Position numbers and translations under genes: made by a program. The notes beneath the pieces were generated by a model that saw only the letters and a list, made by a program, of their open reading frames with translations, ran no database searches and was not told the DNA's origin. Source: Winogradskyella sp. (lineage in GTDB: Bacteria; Bacteroidota; Bacteroidia; Flavobacteriales; Flavobacteriaceae). Taken from it: DNA of 49,957 bases. This document shows positions 32,287 to 42,378 of this stretch, piece by piece. The stretch lies in assembly GCA_028383925.1 (NCBI GenBank), contig JAOEWO010000016.1, positions 1-49,957 of the forward strand, written 5' to 3'. The first letter of the stretch is position 1. Each line of letters starts with the position of its first letter.

Positions 32287-33264
32287 TTATTTTTTTCTAT
32301 CAATTACATAATCTACCATAAGCTTTAAAGATGCCTTATAGATAGAATCTGGGTAGGTATTAAGAAGCGTTATAGCTTCTTCTTGAAACGCTTTCATTTT
32401 TGAAACCGCATAATCTAAACCACCATTAGACTTTACAAAACTTATAACCTCCTTAACACGTTTCTTGTCTTTATTGTGACTTTTAACAGAGTTAATTAAC
32501 CAAGATTTTTCTTTTTTGGTACAATTATTAAGAACGTATATTAAAGGTAATGTCATTTTTTGTTCTTTAATATCTATACCTGTAGGCTTACCAATAGCTT
32601 CTTCACCATAATCAAATAAGTCATCTTTTATTTGAAAAGCCATACCTATAAGTTCGCCAAATTTTCTCATGGTTTCTACATCTGGTGTGTTTGGTTTTAC
32701 TGAGGCGGCACCCAAACTACAACAGGCCGCAATTAAAGTGGCTGTTTTTTGTCTTATAATATCGTAGTATACTGTTTCAGTAATATCTAACTGTCTGGCT
32801 TTTTCTATTTGAAGCAATTCACCTTCACTCATTTCTCTTACCGCAACAGAGATGATTTTAAGTAAATCAAAATCGTTATTATCTATTGACAACAACAAAC
32901 CTTTAGACAATAAATAATCCCCTATAAGTACAGCAATTTTATTTTTCCAAAGTGCATTAATAGAGAAAAAACCACGTCTTCTGTTACTATCATCTACAAC
33001 ATCATCATGTAGTAAAGTTGCGGTATGTATTAATTCTATAACAGAAGCACCTCTGTAAGTACGCTCGCTCACCTCACCATTATTCATCATTTTGGCTACA
33101 AGAAAGACAAACATAGGCCGCATTTGTTTACCCTTACGATTTACAATATAATGCGTAATTCTGTTGAGTAATGCCACTTTGCTAGCCATAGAAAGTTGAA
33201 ACTTTTGCTCAAAGAGCTCCATTTCATAAACGATGGGTTGTTTTATTTGTTCAGTTACTTTCAT
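32287..33264 (-). CDS. Polyprenyl diphosphate synthase
   Basis: 325 residues of the trans-isoprenyl diphosphate synthase family. First aspartate motif HDDVVDD (about 85), second KDDLFDY (about 215), with the Lys/Arg cluster GKQMRP near residue 45. Makes a long-chain prenyl diphosphate, probably for menaquinone; chain length cannot be read here. Confidence 0.92.
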   Translation of the reverse strand: MKVTEQIKQPIVYEMELFEQKFQLSMASKVALLNRITHYIVNRKGKQMRPMFVFLVAKMMNNGEVSERTYRGASVIELIHTATLLHDDVVDDSNRRRGFFSINALWKNKIAVLIGDYLLSKGLLLSIDNNDFDLLKIISVAVREMSEGELLQIEKARQLDITETVYYDIIRQKTATLIAACCSLGAASVKPNTPDVETMRKFGELIGMAFQIKDDLFDYGEEAIGKPTGIDIKEQKMTLPLIYVLNNCTKKEKSWLINSVKSHNKDKKRVKEVISFVKSNGGLDYAVSKMKAFQEEAITLLNTYPDSIYKASLKLMVDYVIDRKK

Positions 33265-33408
33265 AAAAATTAAAAAAAGCTTTGCTAATGCTGTAAAATT
33301 ACGAATAAAGACTATCCTTTATTACGAAAAATTAAATAATAAGGCTTTAACATTTTTTTAGGAATTAAAATTTTTATTTTTATCACACTAATCTAAAATC
33401 TAAAAATT

Positions 33409-34878
33409 ATGAAAAAAATTACTTTATTATTTACAATGCTTCTAACCTCATCCCTTATGTTTAGCCAAGTGGTTTTAACAGAAGATTTTGAAGGCGGAAC
33501 AACCCTACCCTCAGCTTCAGGCTGGACAGTAGAAGATTTAGCAACACCTGCAAATGGCGAAGTTTGGGCTATAGAAGCTGGTGGCGAAGCTGGTGGATTT
33601 GCTGCGGGCAATAGCTTTATTTATGATAATGGCGCTGATGGAAACTATGCAACTTTAGATAGTGATGGCTTTGGAAATAACGGAACGGCTGAATTATCAA
33701 CTTTAACTAGTCCTGTTTTTGATTGCTCTAGTTTAACATCAGTTACTCTAAGTTTTGCTACCGTTTACAACGGAAACTTTGGTGGTCTTGGGGAGATTGA
33801 AGTCTTTAATGGCACATCTTGGATAAATATCCAAACGTACGCTACAGAAGCAGGTGGTACCCCTTCAACAACTGTAGCTGGAATACAAACGTTCGATGTA
33901 CCAGAATTAATTGGTGTAAGTAACGCTCAAATTAGATTTATATGGTCAGGTAACTGGTCTATTTCTTGGACGGTTGATAATATTTCTGTGTTTCAATGTA
34001 CAGTTAGTGTGCCTGATGCTGTAACAGCAATTTCGCCAGCTGACGGTGCAACTGATGTTGATATTAATTTTGGAACAACAAACAACTTAGGACCTATTGA
34101 GTGGGCAGCAGCAGCAACTGGTGGTGCACCAGATAGTTTTAATATTAGTTTAGGTGCAACACCTACTGGTGACGATATTGGATCTATTGGCGGCTTTGGC
34201 TCTGGAGGTTCAATAAACTTTGGATGGCTACCTAACACTACATACTACTGGTTTATAGAAGCTGTAAACTGTGCTGGCACAACTAATAGTCCTGTATTTA
34301 GCTTTACAACATCTGCTTGTACAGAAACAACACCTCCTGGCGTCGTAAATACACCTGTACCAACAGATGGAGATACCGATGTTAGCGTAAATGTAGTTGG
34401 TAACGCCGTTACTTTTAACTGGACACCTACAGATGCTAATGCTAATTTTACATTAAATCTTGATACGGTAAACCCACCAGTAGCAAATGCTTTTGATGAT
34501 TTTGAAAGTGGTGACCCTATAACAGGATTAGCTGTAAATACAACCTATTTTTGGAGTATAGATGCTGTAAACTGTAACGGAACAACACCAGGAACGGTAT
34601 GGAGTTTTACAACTGCAGCAGCCCTTTCTGTTGAAGAAAACGAACTTGAAACATTTAGTGTTTATCCTAATCCGACTTCTGATGTTTTAAATATTAAGAC
34701 AACAAAAGCGATTGATAATGTTACTGTATTTAATTTATTAGGTCAGAGTGTAGCTACTTTTAAAGGAACTGAAATTTATGATAATTCGATTAATTTATCT
34801 GAATTATCTAAAGGTCTATACCTAGTAAAAATTACTGCAGAAGGTACTACACAAACGATACGTGTTACTAAAGAGTAA
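33409..34878 (+). CDS. Secreted protein with T9SS type A sorting domain
   Basis: 489 residues. Signal peptide (about 1-19, ending FSQ), an N-terminal jelly-roll-like adhesin module (VLTEDFEGGTTLPSASGW, about 20-200; choice-of-anchor J type), two fibronectin-like repeats (about 205-300 and 305-405, both containing a P.DG.TDV start) and a C-terminal sorting domain from about 415 (VYPNPTSDVLNIK ... LSKGLYLVKI). It should leave the cell by the type IX secretion system and may be an adhesin; no catalytic motif seen. Confidence 0.88.
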   Translation: MKKITLLFTMLLTSSLMFSQVVLTEDFEGGTTLPSASGWTVEDLATPANGEVWAIEAGGEAGGFAAGNSFIYDNGADGNYATLDSDGFGNNGTAELSTLTSPVFDCSSLTSVTLSFATVYNGNFGGLGEIEVFNGTSWINIQTYATEAGGTPSTTVAGIQTFDVPELIGVSNAQIRFIWSGNWSISWTVDNISVFQCTVSVPDAVTAISPADGATDVDINFGTTNNLGPIEWAAAATGGAPDSFNISLGATPTGDDIGSIGGFGSGGSINFGWLPNTTYYWFIEAVNCAGTTNSPVFSFTTSACTETTPPGVVNTPVPTDGDTDVSVNVVGNAVTFNWTPTDANANFTLNLDTVNPPVANAFDDFESGDPITGLAVNTTYFWSIDAVNCNGTTPGTVWSFTTAAALSVEENELETFSVYPNPTSDVLNIKTTKAIDNVTVFNLLGQSVATFKGTEIYDNSINLSELSKGLYLVKITAEGTTQTIRVTKE

Positions 34879-34896
34879 TTACATACTTTTTAAAAT

Positions 34897-34927
34897 AAAA
34901 AAAAGCGGCTAATAGCCGCTTTTTTTT
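34897..34927. terminator. Bidirectional terminator between the T9SS protein gene and rlmN
   Basis: AAAAGCGGCT, AAT, AGCCGCTTTT with A- and T-runs on both sides; serves both convergent genes. Confidence 0.85.
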
Positions 34928-34930
34928 ATT

Positions 34931-35980
34931 TTAACTTTTATTAGCCAATTGGCCACAAGCAGCATCAATATCTTTACCTCTACTTCGTCTTACTGTAACT
35001 GTAATAGCATTAGCTTCTAAAACTTTTACATACATATCTATAGCCGTAGAATTTGCTTGTTGAAACTCACCATCATCTATAGGGTTATACTCAATAATAT
35101 TAACCTTGCTAGGTGCAAATTTGCAAAACTCTACTAAGGCATCTGCATCTTTACGTTTATCATTTATACCGTCCCAAACAACATATTCATAAGTAATTCT
35201 ATTTTTTGTTTTGGCATACCAATACTGTAAGGCTTCTCTTAAATCATTTAACGGAAATGTTGCATTAAAAGGCATTATAGAAGTTCTAATATCATCTATT
35301 GCAGAATGTAATGATACAGCAAGCTTAAACTTAACCTCATCATCTGCCATTTTCTTAATCATTTTTGGTACACCAGATGTAGACACTACAATACGCTTTG
35401 GAGACATACCTAAACCTTCGGGCGATGTAATCTTATCTATGGCCTTAAGTACGTTATTGTAATTCATAAGCGGCTCACCCATACCCATAAACACTATATT
35501 ACTTAAGGGTCTGTTATGGTAAAGTCGGCTTTCATTATCTATAGTAACAACTTGGTCGTAAATTTCATCTGGATTAAGATTTCGCATACGTTTTAATCGC
35601 GATGTTGCACAAAACTTACAATCTAAACTACAACCTACCTGAGATGATACACAAGCTGTTGTTCTTGTACCTGTTGGTATGAGTACAGATTCTACAATTA
35701 AATCATCATGTAATCTTACAGCATTCTTTATTGTACCATCAGAGCTACGTTGCATCTGATCTACTTTAATATGATTTATTACAAAATTGTCTTCTAAAGC
35801 TTTGCGCGTTTCTAAAGAGACATTAGTCATGTCTTCAAAACTGTATGCAGATTTTTTCCATAGCCACTCGTAAACCTGGTTACCTCTAAAAGCTTTATCT
35901 CCTTGCTTTACAAAGAATTCTCTAAGTTGCTCCTTAGTTAATGCGCGTATGTCTTTCTTTTTAACTTCCATCTGTTGCAA
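34931..35980 (-). CDS. rlmN: Dual-specificity 23S rRNA/tRNA adenine-C2 methyltransferase RlmN
   Basis: 349 residues, radical-SAM enzyme with CxxxCxxC in GCSLDCKFCATSR and the C-terminal methyl-carrier Cys in DIDAACGQL. Also VFMGMGEPLMNY. Methylates A2503 of 23S rRNA and A37 of some tRNAs. Follows queA on the same strand but a terminator separates them. Confidence 0.95.
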   Translation of the reverse strand: MQQMEVKKKDIRALTKEQLREFFVKQGDKAFRGNQVYEWLWKKSAYSFEDMTNVSLETRKALEDNFVINHIKVDQMQRSSDGTIKNAVRLHDDLIVESVLIPTGTRTTACVSSQVGCSLDCKFCATSRLKRMRNLNPDEIYDQVVTIDNESRLYHNRPLSNIVFMGMGEPLMNYNNVLKAIDKITSPEGLGMSPKRIVVSTSGVPKMIKKMADDEVKFKLAVSLHSAIDDIRTSIMPFNATFPLNDLREALQYWYAKTKNRITYEYVVWDGINDKRKDADALVEFCKFAPSKVNIIEYNPIDDGEFQQANSTAIDMYVKVLEANAITVTVRRSRGKDIDAACGQLANKS

Positions 35981-36010
35981 AAATACTTAAATGCATTTTG
36001 GTTTACTTGT

Positions 36011-36044
36011 AAAATAAAAAAAAGCCTCAATTAAGAGGCTTTTA
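36011..36044 (-). terminator. Terminator after queA
   Basis: AAAGCCTC, AATTAA, GAGGCTTT, with an A-run on the plus strand, i.e. a T-run on the minus strand after the stem. Confidence 0.8.
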
Positions 36045-36065
36045 GGTATCCGTTATTATTCTTAA

Positions 36066-37115
36066 TTAGATGATAAGCATAGCATCACCATAAGAATAAA
36101 ATTTATATTTTTCTTTAACAGCCTCTTCGTAAGCCTTTTTCATAAAATCGTGACCTGCAAACGCAGAGACCATCATTAATAATGTTGATTTTGGAGTATG
36201 AAAATTGGTGATCATACAATTAGCAATACTAAAGTCGTATGGAGGAAAGATAAATTTGTTTGTCCAGCCTTCAAAATCGTTTAATCTACCTGCTGATGAT
36301 ACAGAACTTTCAATGGTTCTCATAGAGGTTGTACCAACAGCACAAACACGTCTTTTGTTTTCAATACCTTTATTTACAATTGCTGCAGCAGCTTCTGTAA
36401 TAACAATTTCTTCACTATCCATTTTGTGCTTAGATAAATCTTCTACTTCTACAGCATTAAATGTACCTAAACCGACGTGCAATGTAACCTCAGCAGTTTG
36501 CACACCTTTAATCTCTAAACGCTTTAATAAGTGCTTAGAAAAATGCAATCCGGCTGTTGGTGCTGCAACAGCTCCTTCATTTTTTGCATAAATGGTTTGG
36601 TAACGCTCTTCATCTTCTGGCTCTACCTCTCTATTTATATATTTAGGAAGTGGTGTTTCACCTAACTCTGTTAATTTCTTTCTAAAATCGTGATAAGATC
36701 CATCATATAAGAAACGTAGTGTACGCCCTCTAGAGGTTGTATTATCTATTACTTCTGCTACTAACGTATCGTCATCACCAAAATATAGTTTGTTACCAAT
36801 TCTAATTTTACGTGCAGGATCTACTAAAACATCCCAAAGACGTTGCTCTTGGTTAAGCTCACGCAATAAAAAGACTTCTATCCTTGCACCTGTTTTTTCC
36901 TTATTACCATATAATCTAGCAGGAAAAACTTTAGTATTGTTTAAAATCATCACATCACCTTCATCAAAATAATCGATAATGTCTTTGAACTGCTTATGCT
37001 CAATAGTTTGCTTTTCTCTGTTGAGTACCATTAAGCGCGACTCATCTCTGTGTTCTGATGGGTGCTCGGCTAATAATTCGTCTGGTAGATCAAAACTAAA
37101 GTGTGATAATTTCAT
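36066..37115 (-). CDS. queA: S-adenosylmethionine:tRNA ribosyltransferase-isomerase
   Basis: 349 residues; [34 protein letters not shown] and HVGLGTF are QueA hallmarks. Forms epoxyqueuosine in tRNA. It has its own promoter at 37142-37173 and lies downstream of aroA. Confidence 0.95.
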   Translation of the reverse strand: MKLSHFSFDLPDELLAEHPSEHRDESRLMVLNREKQTIEHKQFKDIIDYFDEGDVMILNNTKVFPARLYGNKEKTGARIEVFLLRELNQEQRLWDVLVDPARKIRIGNKLYFGDDDTLVAEVIDNTTSRGRTLRFLYDGSYHDFRKKLTELGETPLPKYINREVEPEDEERYQTIYAKNEGAVAAPTAGLHFSKHLLKRLEIKGVQTAEVTLHVGLGTFNAVEVEDLSKHKMDSEEIVITEAAAAIVNKGIENKRRVCAVGTTSMRTIESSVSSAGRLNDFEGWTNKFIFPPYDFSIANCMITNFHTPKSTLLMMVSAFAGHDFMKKAYEEAVKEKYKFYSYGDAMLII

Positions 37116-37141
37116 GTATATGTATTATTTTTTTCGAATTG

Positions 37142-37173
37142 CAAATATACAATCCCAAGATAGGCCTTGTCAA
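37142..37173 (-). promoter_or_regulatory. Promoter of queA with both -33 and -7 boxes
   Basis: Minus strand TTG (37173-37171), 21 nt, TATATTTG (37149-37142): both consensus elements at a normal spacing, 27 nt before the ATG. Confidence 0.7.
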
Positions 37174-37185
37174 GTAAATAGCCGT

Positions 37186-38415
37186 TTATTTTATTATGAA
37201 GCCAACCGATGCCAAATCTTCCCAAAATTGCGGATATGATTTTGAGACCACATTGGCGTCTTTTATGCTTATTGCAGTCTTTAGTGCTAAAGGTGCAAAT
37301 GCCATAGCCATTCTATGATCGTTATAGGTTTCTATGTTTATATTACTTAGTATAACACGCGTTTGTGCAAGCTGTAATGTAGCCTCAGTAATTACAACTT
37401 GAGCTCCTAATTTTTCTAATTCAGTTTTTAGTGCTACTAACCGATCTGTTTCTTTAATTTTTAGAGTGTGCAAACCTTTCATATAACAACCCATACCTAA
37501 ACCAAAAGCAGTAACAGCAATTGTTTGGGCAATATCTGGCGCATTTGCCAAATCTAAATCTACGGTGGTTTCAATATTTTTTATTGCTATTTTCTGAAGT
37601 ATAATACTGTTATTTTTAAATACAGTAATAACACCAAAAACCTTGTAAATATCTGCGAGGACGGCATCACCTTGCAATGCATTTTGTTTGTATGCTGAGA
37701 GTGTAATTTCTGTACCCACATCGCTTAACGCAACAATACTGTACCAGTATGAAGCCGAAGACCAGTCTGACTCTACTGTCAATGTTTTGGACTCTACTGG
37801 TAAATTATTAGGTTTTACAGTTATTGTATTCTCTTTAAAACGTGTTTGAATACCTATACTGTTTAACAAACTTAAAGTCATATTTATATAAGGCACTGAT
37901 GTAATTTTACCGTCTAAATTTAACTCTAAACCCGCTTCTAATTTTGAAGCAATTAATAGTAATGCCGAAATATACTGGCTACTAACATTAGCTTTTAAAG
38001 TGACTTTACTTTTAGTGAGCTTTTTACCAACTATTTTTAATGGTGGAAAACCATCGTTTTCTAGGTACAAAATATCTGCACCTAAATCCCTTAAGGCATC
38101 TACCAAAATTTTTATTGGTCGCTCTTTCATACGAGCAGAGCCAGTTAAAGTAATGGTTTTTTGGTCTTGAATAGATAAATATGCAGTAAGAAAACGCATA
38201 GCCGTACCGGCATGATGTATATCTATAACAGCATCTTTTGATGTCAACGCGTGCTGCATTAAAACAGAATCATCTGAGTTAGAGACATTCTCTATACGTA
38301 ATTGTGGATAAAGCGCTTGCACCAAAAGTAACCGATTAGACTCACTCTTAGAGCCTGTTATTTTAATTGAAGATGAACGCTTTGCTAGTACCGACTTATG
38401 AATATTAATATGCAT
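37186..38415 (-). CDS. aroA: 3-phosphoshikimate 1-carboxyvinyltransferase (EPSP synthase)
   Basis: 409 residues, two-domain EPSP synthase: SKSESNRLLLVQAL at the N-terminus, HHAGTAMRFLTAYL, RPIKILVDALRDLGA, KETDRLVALKTEL and NDHRMAMAFAPLAL. Shikimate pathway step before chorismate. Slightly shorter than E. coli AroA (427) but all main motifs are present. Lies between the MazG-like gene and queA. Confidence 0.94.
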   Translation of the reverse strand: MHINIHKSVLAKRSSSIKITGSKSESNRLLLVQALYPQLRIENVSNSDDSVLMQHALTSKDAVIDIHHAGTAMRFLTAYLSIQDQKTITLTGSARMKERPIKILVDALRDLGADILYLENDGFPPLKIVGKKLTKSKVTLKANVSSQYISALLLIASKLEAGLELNLDGKITSVPYINMTLSLLNSIGIQTRFKENTITVKPNNLPVESKTLTVESDWSSASYWYSIVALSDVGTEITLSAYKQNALQGDAVLADIYKVFGVITVFKNNSIILQKIAIKNIETTVDLDLANAPDIAQTIAVTAFGLGMGCYMKGLHTLKIKETDRLVALKTELEKLGAQVVITEATLQLAQTRVILSNINIETYNDHRMAMAFAPLALKTAISIKDANVVSKSYPQFWEDLASVGFIIK

Positions 38416-38463
38416 TAATTTATAAAATATGAGTTAGGCAAAACCTAAGTTTTAAGAGCAAAA

Positions 38464-38790
38464 CTACTTCAATTTCTCATTATTATGATGCCTATTGTGA
38501 TCGCGTTTTGTTTTTATATCTAATTTTTTATCAAATGCGTCTTGCAAGTCTATACCCGTTTGGTTTGCTAAGCAAAGTACCACAAACATAACATCAGCTA
38601 ATTCTTCGCCCAAATCTTTGTTTTTGTCGCTCTCTTTTTCGCTTTGCTCACCATAACGTCTTGCAATAATACGGGCTACCTCACCTACTTCTTCGGTTAG
38701 TTGCGCCATATTGGTTAATTCATTAAAGTACCTTACACCGTGTGCTTTAATCCAATTATCAACTTCTTGTTGTGCATTTTTAATATCCAT
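38464..38790 (-). CDS. MazG-like nucleotide pyrophosphohydrolase
   Basis: 108 residues, one MazG domain with the metal-binding EExxE (TEEVGEVAR) and ExxD (GEELADVM) pairs. House-cleaning hydrolysis of non-canonical NTPs is likely; substrate unknown. Starts 3 nt after the DUF3858 remnant. Confidence 0.88.
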   Translation of the reverse strand: MDIKNAQQEVDNWIKAHGVRYFNELTNMAQLTEEVGEVARIIARRYGEQSEKESDKNKDLGEELADVMFVVLCLANQTGIDLQDAFDKKLDIKTKRDHNRHHNNEKLK

Positions 38791-38792
38791 AA

Positions 38793-39254
38793 TTAGGCTT
38801 TAGTAAGTACAATTTGTTCTGCTTGTTTTTCTACAGTTTTTTCAAAAAAGGCTTTAAAACTAGCATAGTCTGCCGGACTAACATAAGGATTATTAACCTC
38901 TAACTCTACTTTAAGCTGCAGGTATTTGCCATTCATTTTTGCTATATAAACAAACTTAGATTCGCCACCTTTAAACTCTATGGCTAATGTTTCTGGCAAA
39001 GATTCTACTTTATAACCTTCTGGCAATGCAATATTAACTAAATATTTATCTTCAAAAGGAATTACAAAATCTATTGGGTAATTTCGTTCTGTTAATTTAA
39101 AAGGACTCTCTTTTGTTCCTAAAAATAACATCGGTGTAAAGTATAAGTTTCCACCAATATCATCTACAGCATCTGTTAGCTCGTAACTATAAGACACTCT
39201 AACTGGCTTTATAATATCCTTGTCATTTTCAAAATTTAACTCACTTATTACCAA
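38793..39254 (-). pseudogene. C-terminal fragment (DUF3858) of the frameshifted transglutaminase-like protein
   Basis: 153-codon frame beginning at a TTG with no proper start signal. PVRVSYSYELTDAVDDIGGNLYFTPML and onward look like the C-terminal domain that normally continues the DUF3857-transglutaminase chain. It overlaps the upstream ORF by 7 nt in a different frame. Likely the 3' part of one broken or recoded gene. Confidence 0.7.
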
Positions 39255-40750
39255 ATCACCTTGTCTTTATCGTTTACAATTTCAATACCATTAACATTAA
39301 GATTATTTATATTGTCCCAATATTCCTTATAATGTAATTGCTGATCTCTTTCTGTTTTTTTCTCAATACCATCATGCAATCCGTACTGATAACCAGTAGT
39401 CTCTATAATAACGTCTGCAACAAAACTACCTGTTTCATCTAAAACAACAGTGGCTTTAGTGTTTTGCACACTATCATCTGCGTCGTATACTTTTGTATGT
39501 ACTATAACACCACCTTGGGGTTTTACCAATAACACATCTCTATCATCTGTAAAACCAGCTGTAAAACCAAACGGATTGGTTTGACTTGTACATTCTAAAA
39601 ATATATTCTCATCGTTATTTGGCACACATAAAATAGCATGATTACCCTGTGTTGAAGAGAAACCTTCATCTATATCTCTAATACTTTTTCCGCCATAAAC
39701 CAATGTGTAATACGATGGTACATCTACGGCCTCTAACAGAGCTTTTGTATAATTTGTTAACCCTTTACAATCTGCATAACCAAGGTTATCTACATCATCT
39801 GCAAGCATTGGTTTCCAACCGCCAATACCAACTTGTATACTAATATAACGTGTACGTTGTTGCATGTAGTTATAAATTAATTTGGCCCGTTCTATTTTAT
39901 CATTAACACCCGCTGTTAAACCTCTCACCTCATCTATTGTAGCTTGTGGTATTTGGTCTGTACCCGTTAGTAACCTATCGTACATCCATTTACCAAAGTC
40001 GTCCCAATTGTTATTTAAACCTTCAACACCCATCATATTAAATTTTTTGAGTGCAACTTTAAAATGTGGCACAATAACCAATAAATCTGGTGTATATACC
40101 TCGTATTTAATACCTTCTACGTTTTTTACTACAAAGTGATTTTCTGCAATTTCTTCGATATTAAAATTTTTGAAATTTTGTTTTTTTGTCTTTAATGCTA
40201 TACCTGCAGTATTAATTATTTGGTATTCGGCATGCTGAATACTTGTAAAATAATTATCTATAGGAATCCAATTAGGAAAAAAGGCAGTGGTACTTGTAAT
40301 AACTTCAGATGTATACGCTACAGTATACGGATATTTATTTGGGGTATAACTCATATACTTAACCCTATCGTCTTCGTAAATTGAGATATCGCTAACAGCA
40401 CTAGCATCAATAAAATCGCGCTCTTTTATTTTTTTTATTTCTTGTCCAAAAGCATCATATATACGTGCTTCTATTTCTACTATTTCTCTATTATCATCGT
40501 AATACTCTGATGCACCAACACGGTTTTTACCATAGTTATTAAAAACAGTAACTATGCGTTTTTTCTTTACATTAATTTTATCATAGCTAATGACTTCTAC
40601 TGTTTCTTTTTCGAATCTAACAACTGCATTTACTTTTGTTTTTAGCTCTTCAGGTATAAAAAAAGAGCTGTAATCTTTTTCGGTTTGTGAAAAAACAGAC
40701 AGCGATATGCTAACTATTAGGAATGAAATTACTGTTTTAAGTCCTTGCAT
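39248..40750 (-). CDS. DUF3857/transglutaminase-like exported protein, C-terminus lost by frameshift
   Basis: 500 residues from ATG at 40750 (an upstream TTG is unlikely). Signal peptide ending SVFSQ, DUF3857 domain (about 40-230), transglutaminase-like core at about 265-380 with the Cys in GYADCKGLTNYTKALL and His in GNHAILCV. It stops at KDKVIW while the sequence homologous to the rest of the family goes on in another frame at 38793-39254. A full-length relative would be about 650 residues. Envelope protein of unknown function. Confidence 0.82.
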   Translation of the reverse strand: MQGLKTVISFLIVSISLSVFSQTEKDYSSFFIPEELKTKVNAVVRFEKETVEVISYDKINVKKKRIVTVFNNYGKNRVGASEYYDDNREIVEIEARIYDAFGQEIKKIKERDFIDASAVSDISIYEDDRVKYMSYTPNKYPYTVAYTSEVITSTTAFFPNWIPIDNYFTSIQHAEYQIINTAGIALKTKKQNFKNFNIEEIAENHFVVKNVEGIKYEVYTPDLLVIVPHFKVALKKFNMMGVEGLNNNWDDFGKWMYDRLLTGTDQIPQATIDEVRGLTAGVNDKIERAKLIYNYMQQRTRYISIQVGIGGWKPMLADDVDNLGYADCKGLTNYTKALLEAVDVPSYYTLVYGGKSIRDIDEGFSSTQGNHAILCVPNNDENIFLECTSQTNPFGFTAGFTDDRDVLLVKPQGGVIVHTKVYDADDSVQNTKATVVLDETGSFVADVIIETTGYQYGLHDGIEKKTERDQQLHYKEYWDNINNLNVNGIEIVNDKDKVIW

Positions 40751-40895
40751 TAAAATAGAATTTGAGTTTAAGGAATTCAATATAAGGGAGAATTACAGAA
40801 AAACAAATAATAAGTGTGTTATTCTACTTACATTTCTTTAAATTTTAGATATTTACGAAAAAGCGCAGCCTTAATACCGTTAAACTACTGAATTT

Positions 40896-41348
40896 CTATA
40901 GTTTATCTTTAGAATCTATAAGTATAGTTACGGGACCATCGTTAACCAAATGCACCTTCATATCTGCACCAAACACACCTGTTTGTATTGTTTTTTTTAA
41001 TTCAATTTGAAGGGTTTTAATAAAATTTTTATACAACGGAATTGCAACATCTGGCTTTGCTGCTTTGATGTAACTTGGACGGTTTCCCTTTTTTGTACTT
41101 GCATGAAGTGTAAACTGACTAACTAAAATAACATCGCCATTAACATCGTTAATGGAAGCATTCATAACACCTTCTTTATCTGAAAAAATTCTGAGATTCG
41201 CTATTTTTCTACACAACCAATTTACATCTTGAGTCGTATCACTATCTTCTATACCAAGTAACACAAGAAGGCCTTTGGCAATAGACGCCACCTTTTTATT
41301 ATCTATTACAACGGAAGCTTCTGAGACTCTTTGTATTACTATTTTCAT
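40896..41348 (-). CDS. dtd: D-aminoacyl-tRNA deacylase
   Basis: 150 residues; the active-site motifs SQFTLHAST and NDGPVTILIDS are intact. Removes D-amino acids from tRNA. Overlaps the rsgA stop as ATGA-type coupling. Confidence 0.95.
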   Translation of the reverse strand: MKIVIQRVSEASVVIDNKKVASIAKGLLVLLGIEDSDTTQDVNWLCRKIANLRIFSDKEGVMNASINDVNGDVILVSQFTLHASTKKGNRPSYIKAAKPDVAIPLYKNFIKTLQIELKKTIQTGVFGADMKVHLVNDGPVTILIDSKDKL

Positions 41349-42295
41349 TCATTATCCCAATTATCTGTTCTATAATGCTCATCTTCACCATCTAAAATCT
41401 GTACATAACTTTTATATCTAGAATACGATATTTCGTTATTTTCTAGAGCATCTTTAACAGCACATTTTGGCTCTTTTAAATGTAAACAGTTGTTAAACTT
41501 ACAGTCTTGTTTTAGTTTGAAAAATTCAGGAAAATAATCACCTATTTCTTCCTTTTCCATATCTACAACACCAAAACCTTTTATACCAGGTGTGTCTATA
41601 ATAACCGCATCAAAACTTAAATCGAACATTTCTGCAAATGTTGTGGTATGCTGTCCCTGACTGTGCTGTGTAGAAATGGCTTTTGTTTTTAAATCTAATG
41701 TGGGCTCAATAGCATTAACAAGTGTAGATTTACCAACACCAGAATGGCCGGCAAACATACTAACCTTGCCTAACATCATGGCTTTTACTTTATCTATATT
41801 TTTACCTGTTATTGCTGATATTTCAATACACTCGTAACCTATTTTGGTATAAATACTCTCTAGATATTTCACCTCTAATATAGTCTCTTCATTATAAGTA
41901 TCTATCTTATTAAATAACAATACTGTATTTATAGAGTATGCTTTTGAAGTAACTAAAAATCGGTCTATAAAATTTGTAAACGTTGGCGGATTATCTATAG
42001 TTACTAATAAAAATACTTGGTCTATGTTTGAGGCTATAATATGGGTTTGCTTAGATAGGTTTACTGATTTGCGAACAATATAATTTTTGCGTTCCTCTAT
42101 ACGATTAATAACACCAGTTTCTGTATTGTTTTTTGTCTCTAACTCAAACGCCACTTTATCACCAACAGCAATAGGGTTTGTGCTTTTAATACCCTGCAAT
42201 CTAAAACGGCCTTTAATACGACATTCGTAAAACTTACCATTTTGGGTTTTTACAGTGTACCAACTGCCTGTAGATTTGTAAACTGTTCCTGTCAT
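41345..42295 (-). CDS. rsgA: Ribosome small-subunit-dependent GTPase A
   Basis: 316 residues from ATG at 42295 (MTGTVYKSTGSWYTV). The frame runs on to 42427 but the extra 44 residues are hydrophobic and not part of the family. N-terminal OB fold, circularly permuted GTPase (NKID, GHSGVGKSTLVNAI, DTPGIKGFG) and zinc-binding C-terminus (CKFNNCLHLKEPKCAV). Assists late 30S maturation. Confidence 0.94.
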   Translation of the reverse strand: MTGTVYKSTGSWYTVKTQNGKFYECRIKGRFRLQGIKSTNPIAVGDKVAFELETKNNTETGVINRIEERKNYIVRKSVNLSKQTHIIASNIDQVFLLVTIDNPPTFTNFIDRFLVTSKAYSINTVLLFNKIDTYNEETILEVKYLESIYTKIGYECIEISAITGKNIDKVKAMMLGKVSMFAGHSGVGKSTLVNAIEPTLDLKTKAISTQHSQGQHTTTFAEMFDLSFDAVIIDTPGIKGFGVVDMEKEEIGDYFPEFFKLKQDCKFNNCLHLKEPKCAVKDALENNEISYSRYKSYVQILDGEDEHYRTDNWDNE

Positions 42296-42378
42296 TACTT
42301 CAATTAATTCAAACAAAATAACAACAATTAAAAAAATATAATGTATGTTCGACGCTAAATTTTTAAAAAACCTACACA

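Noticed and set aside
39240..39260. Programmed -1 frameshift in the DUF3857 gene
   Set aside because: No X-XXY-YYZ slippery site or downstream structure was seen; mutation or sequence error is simpler.
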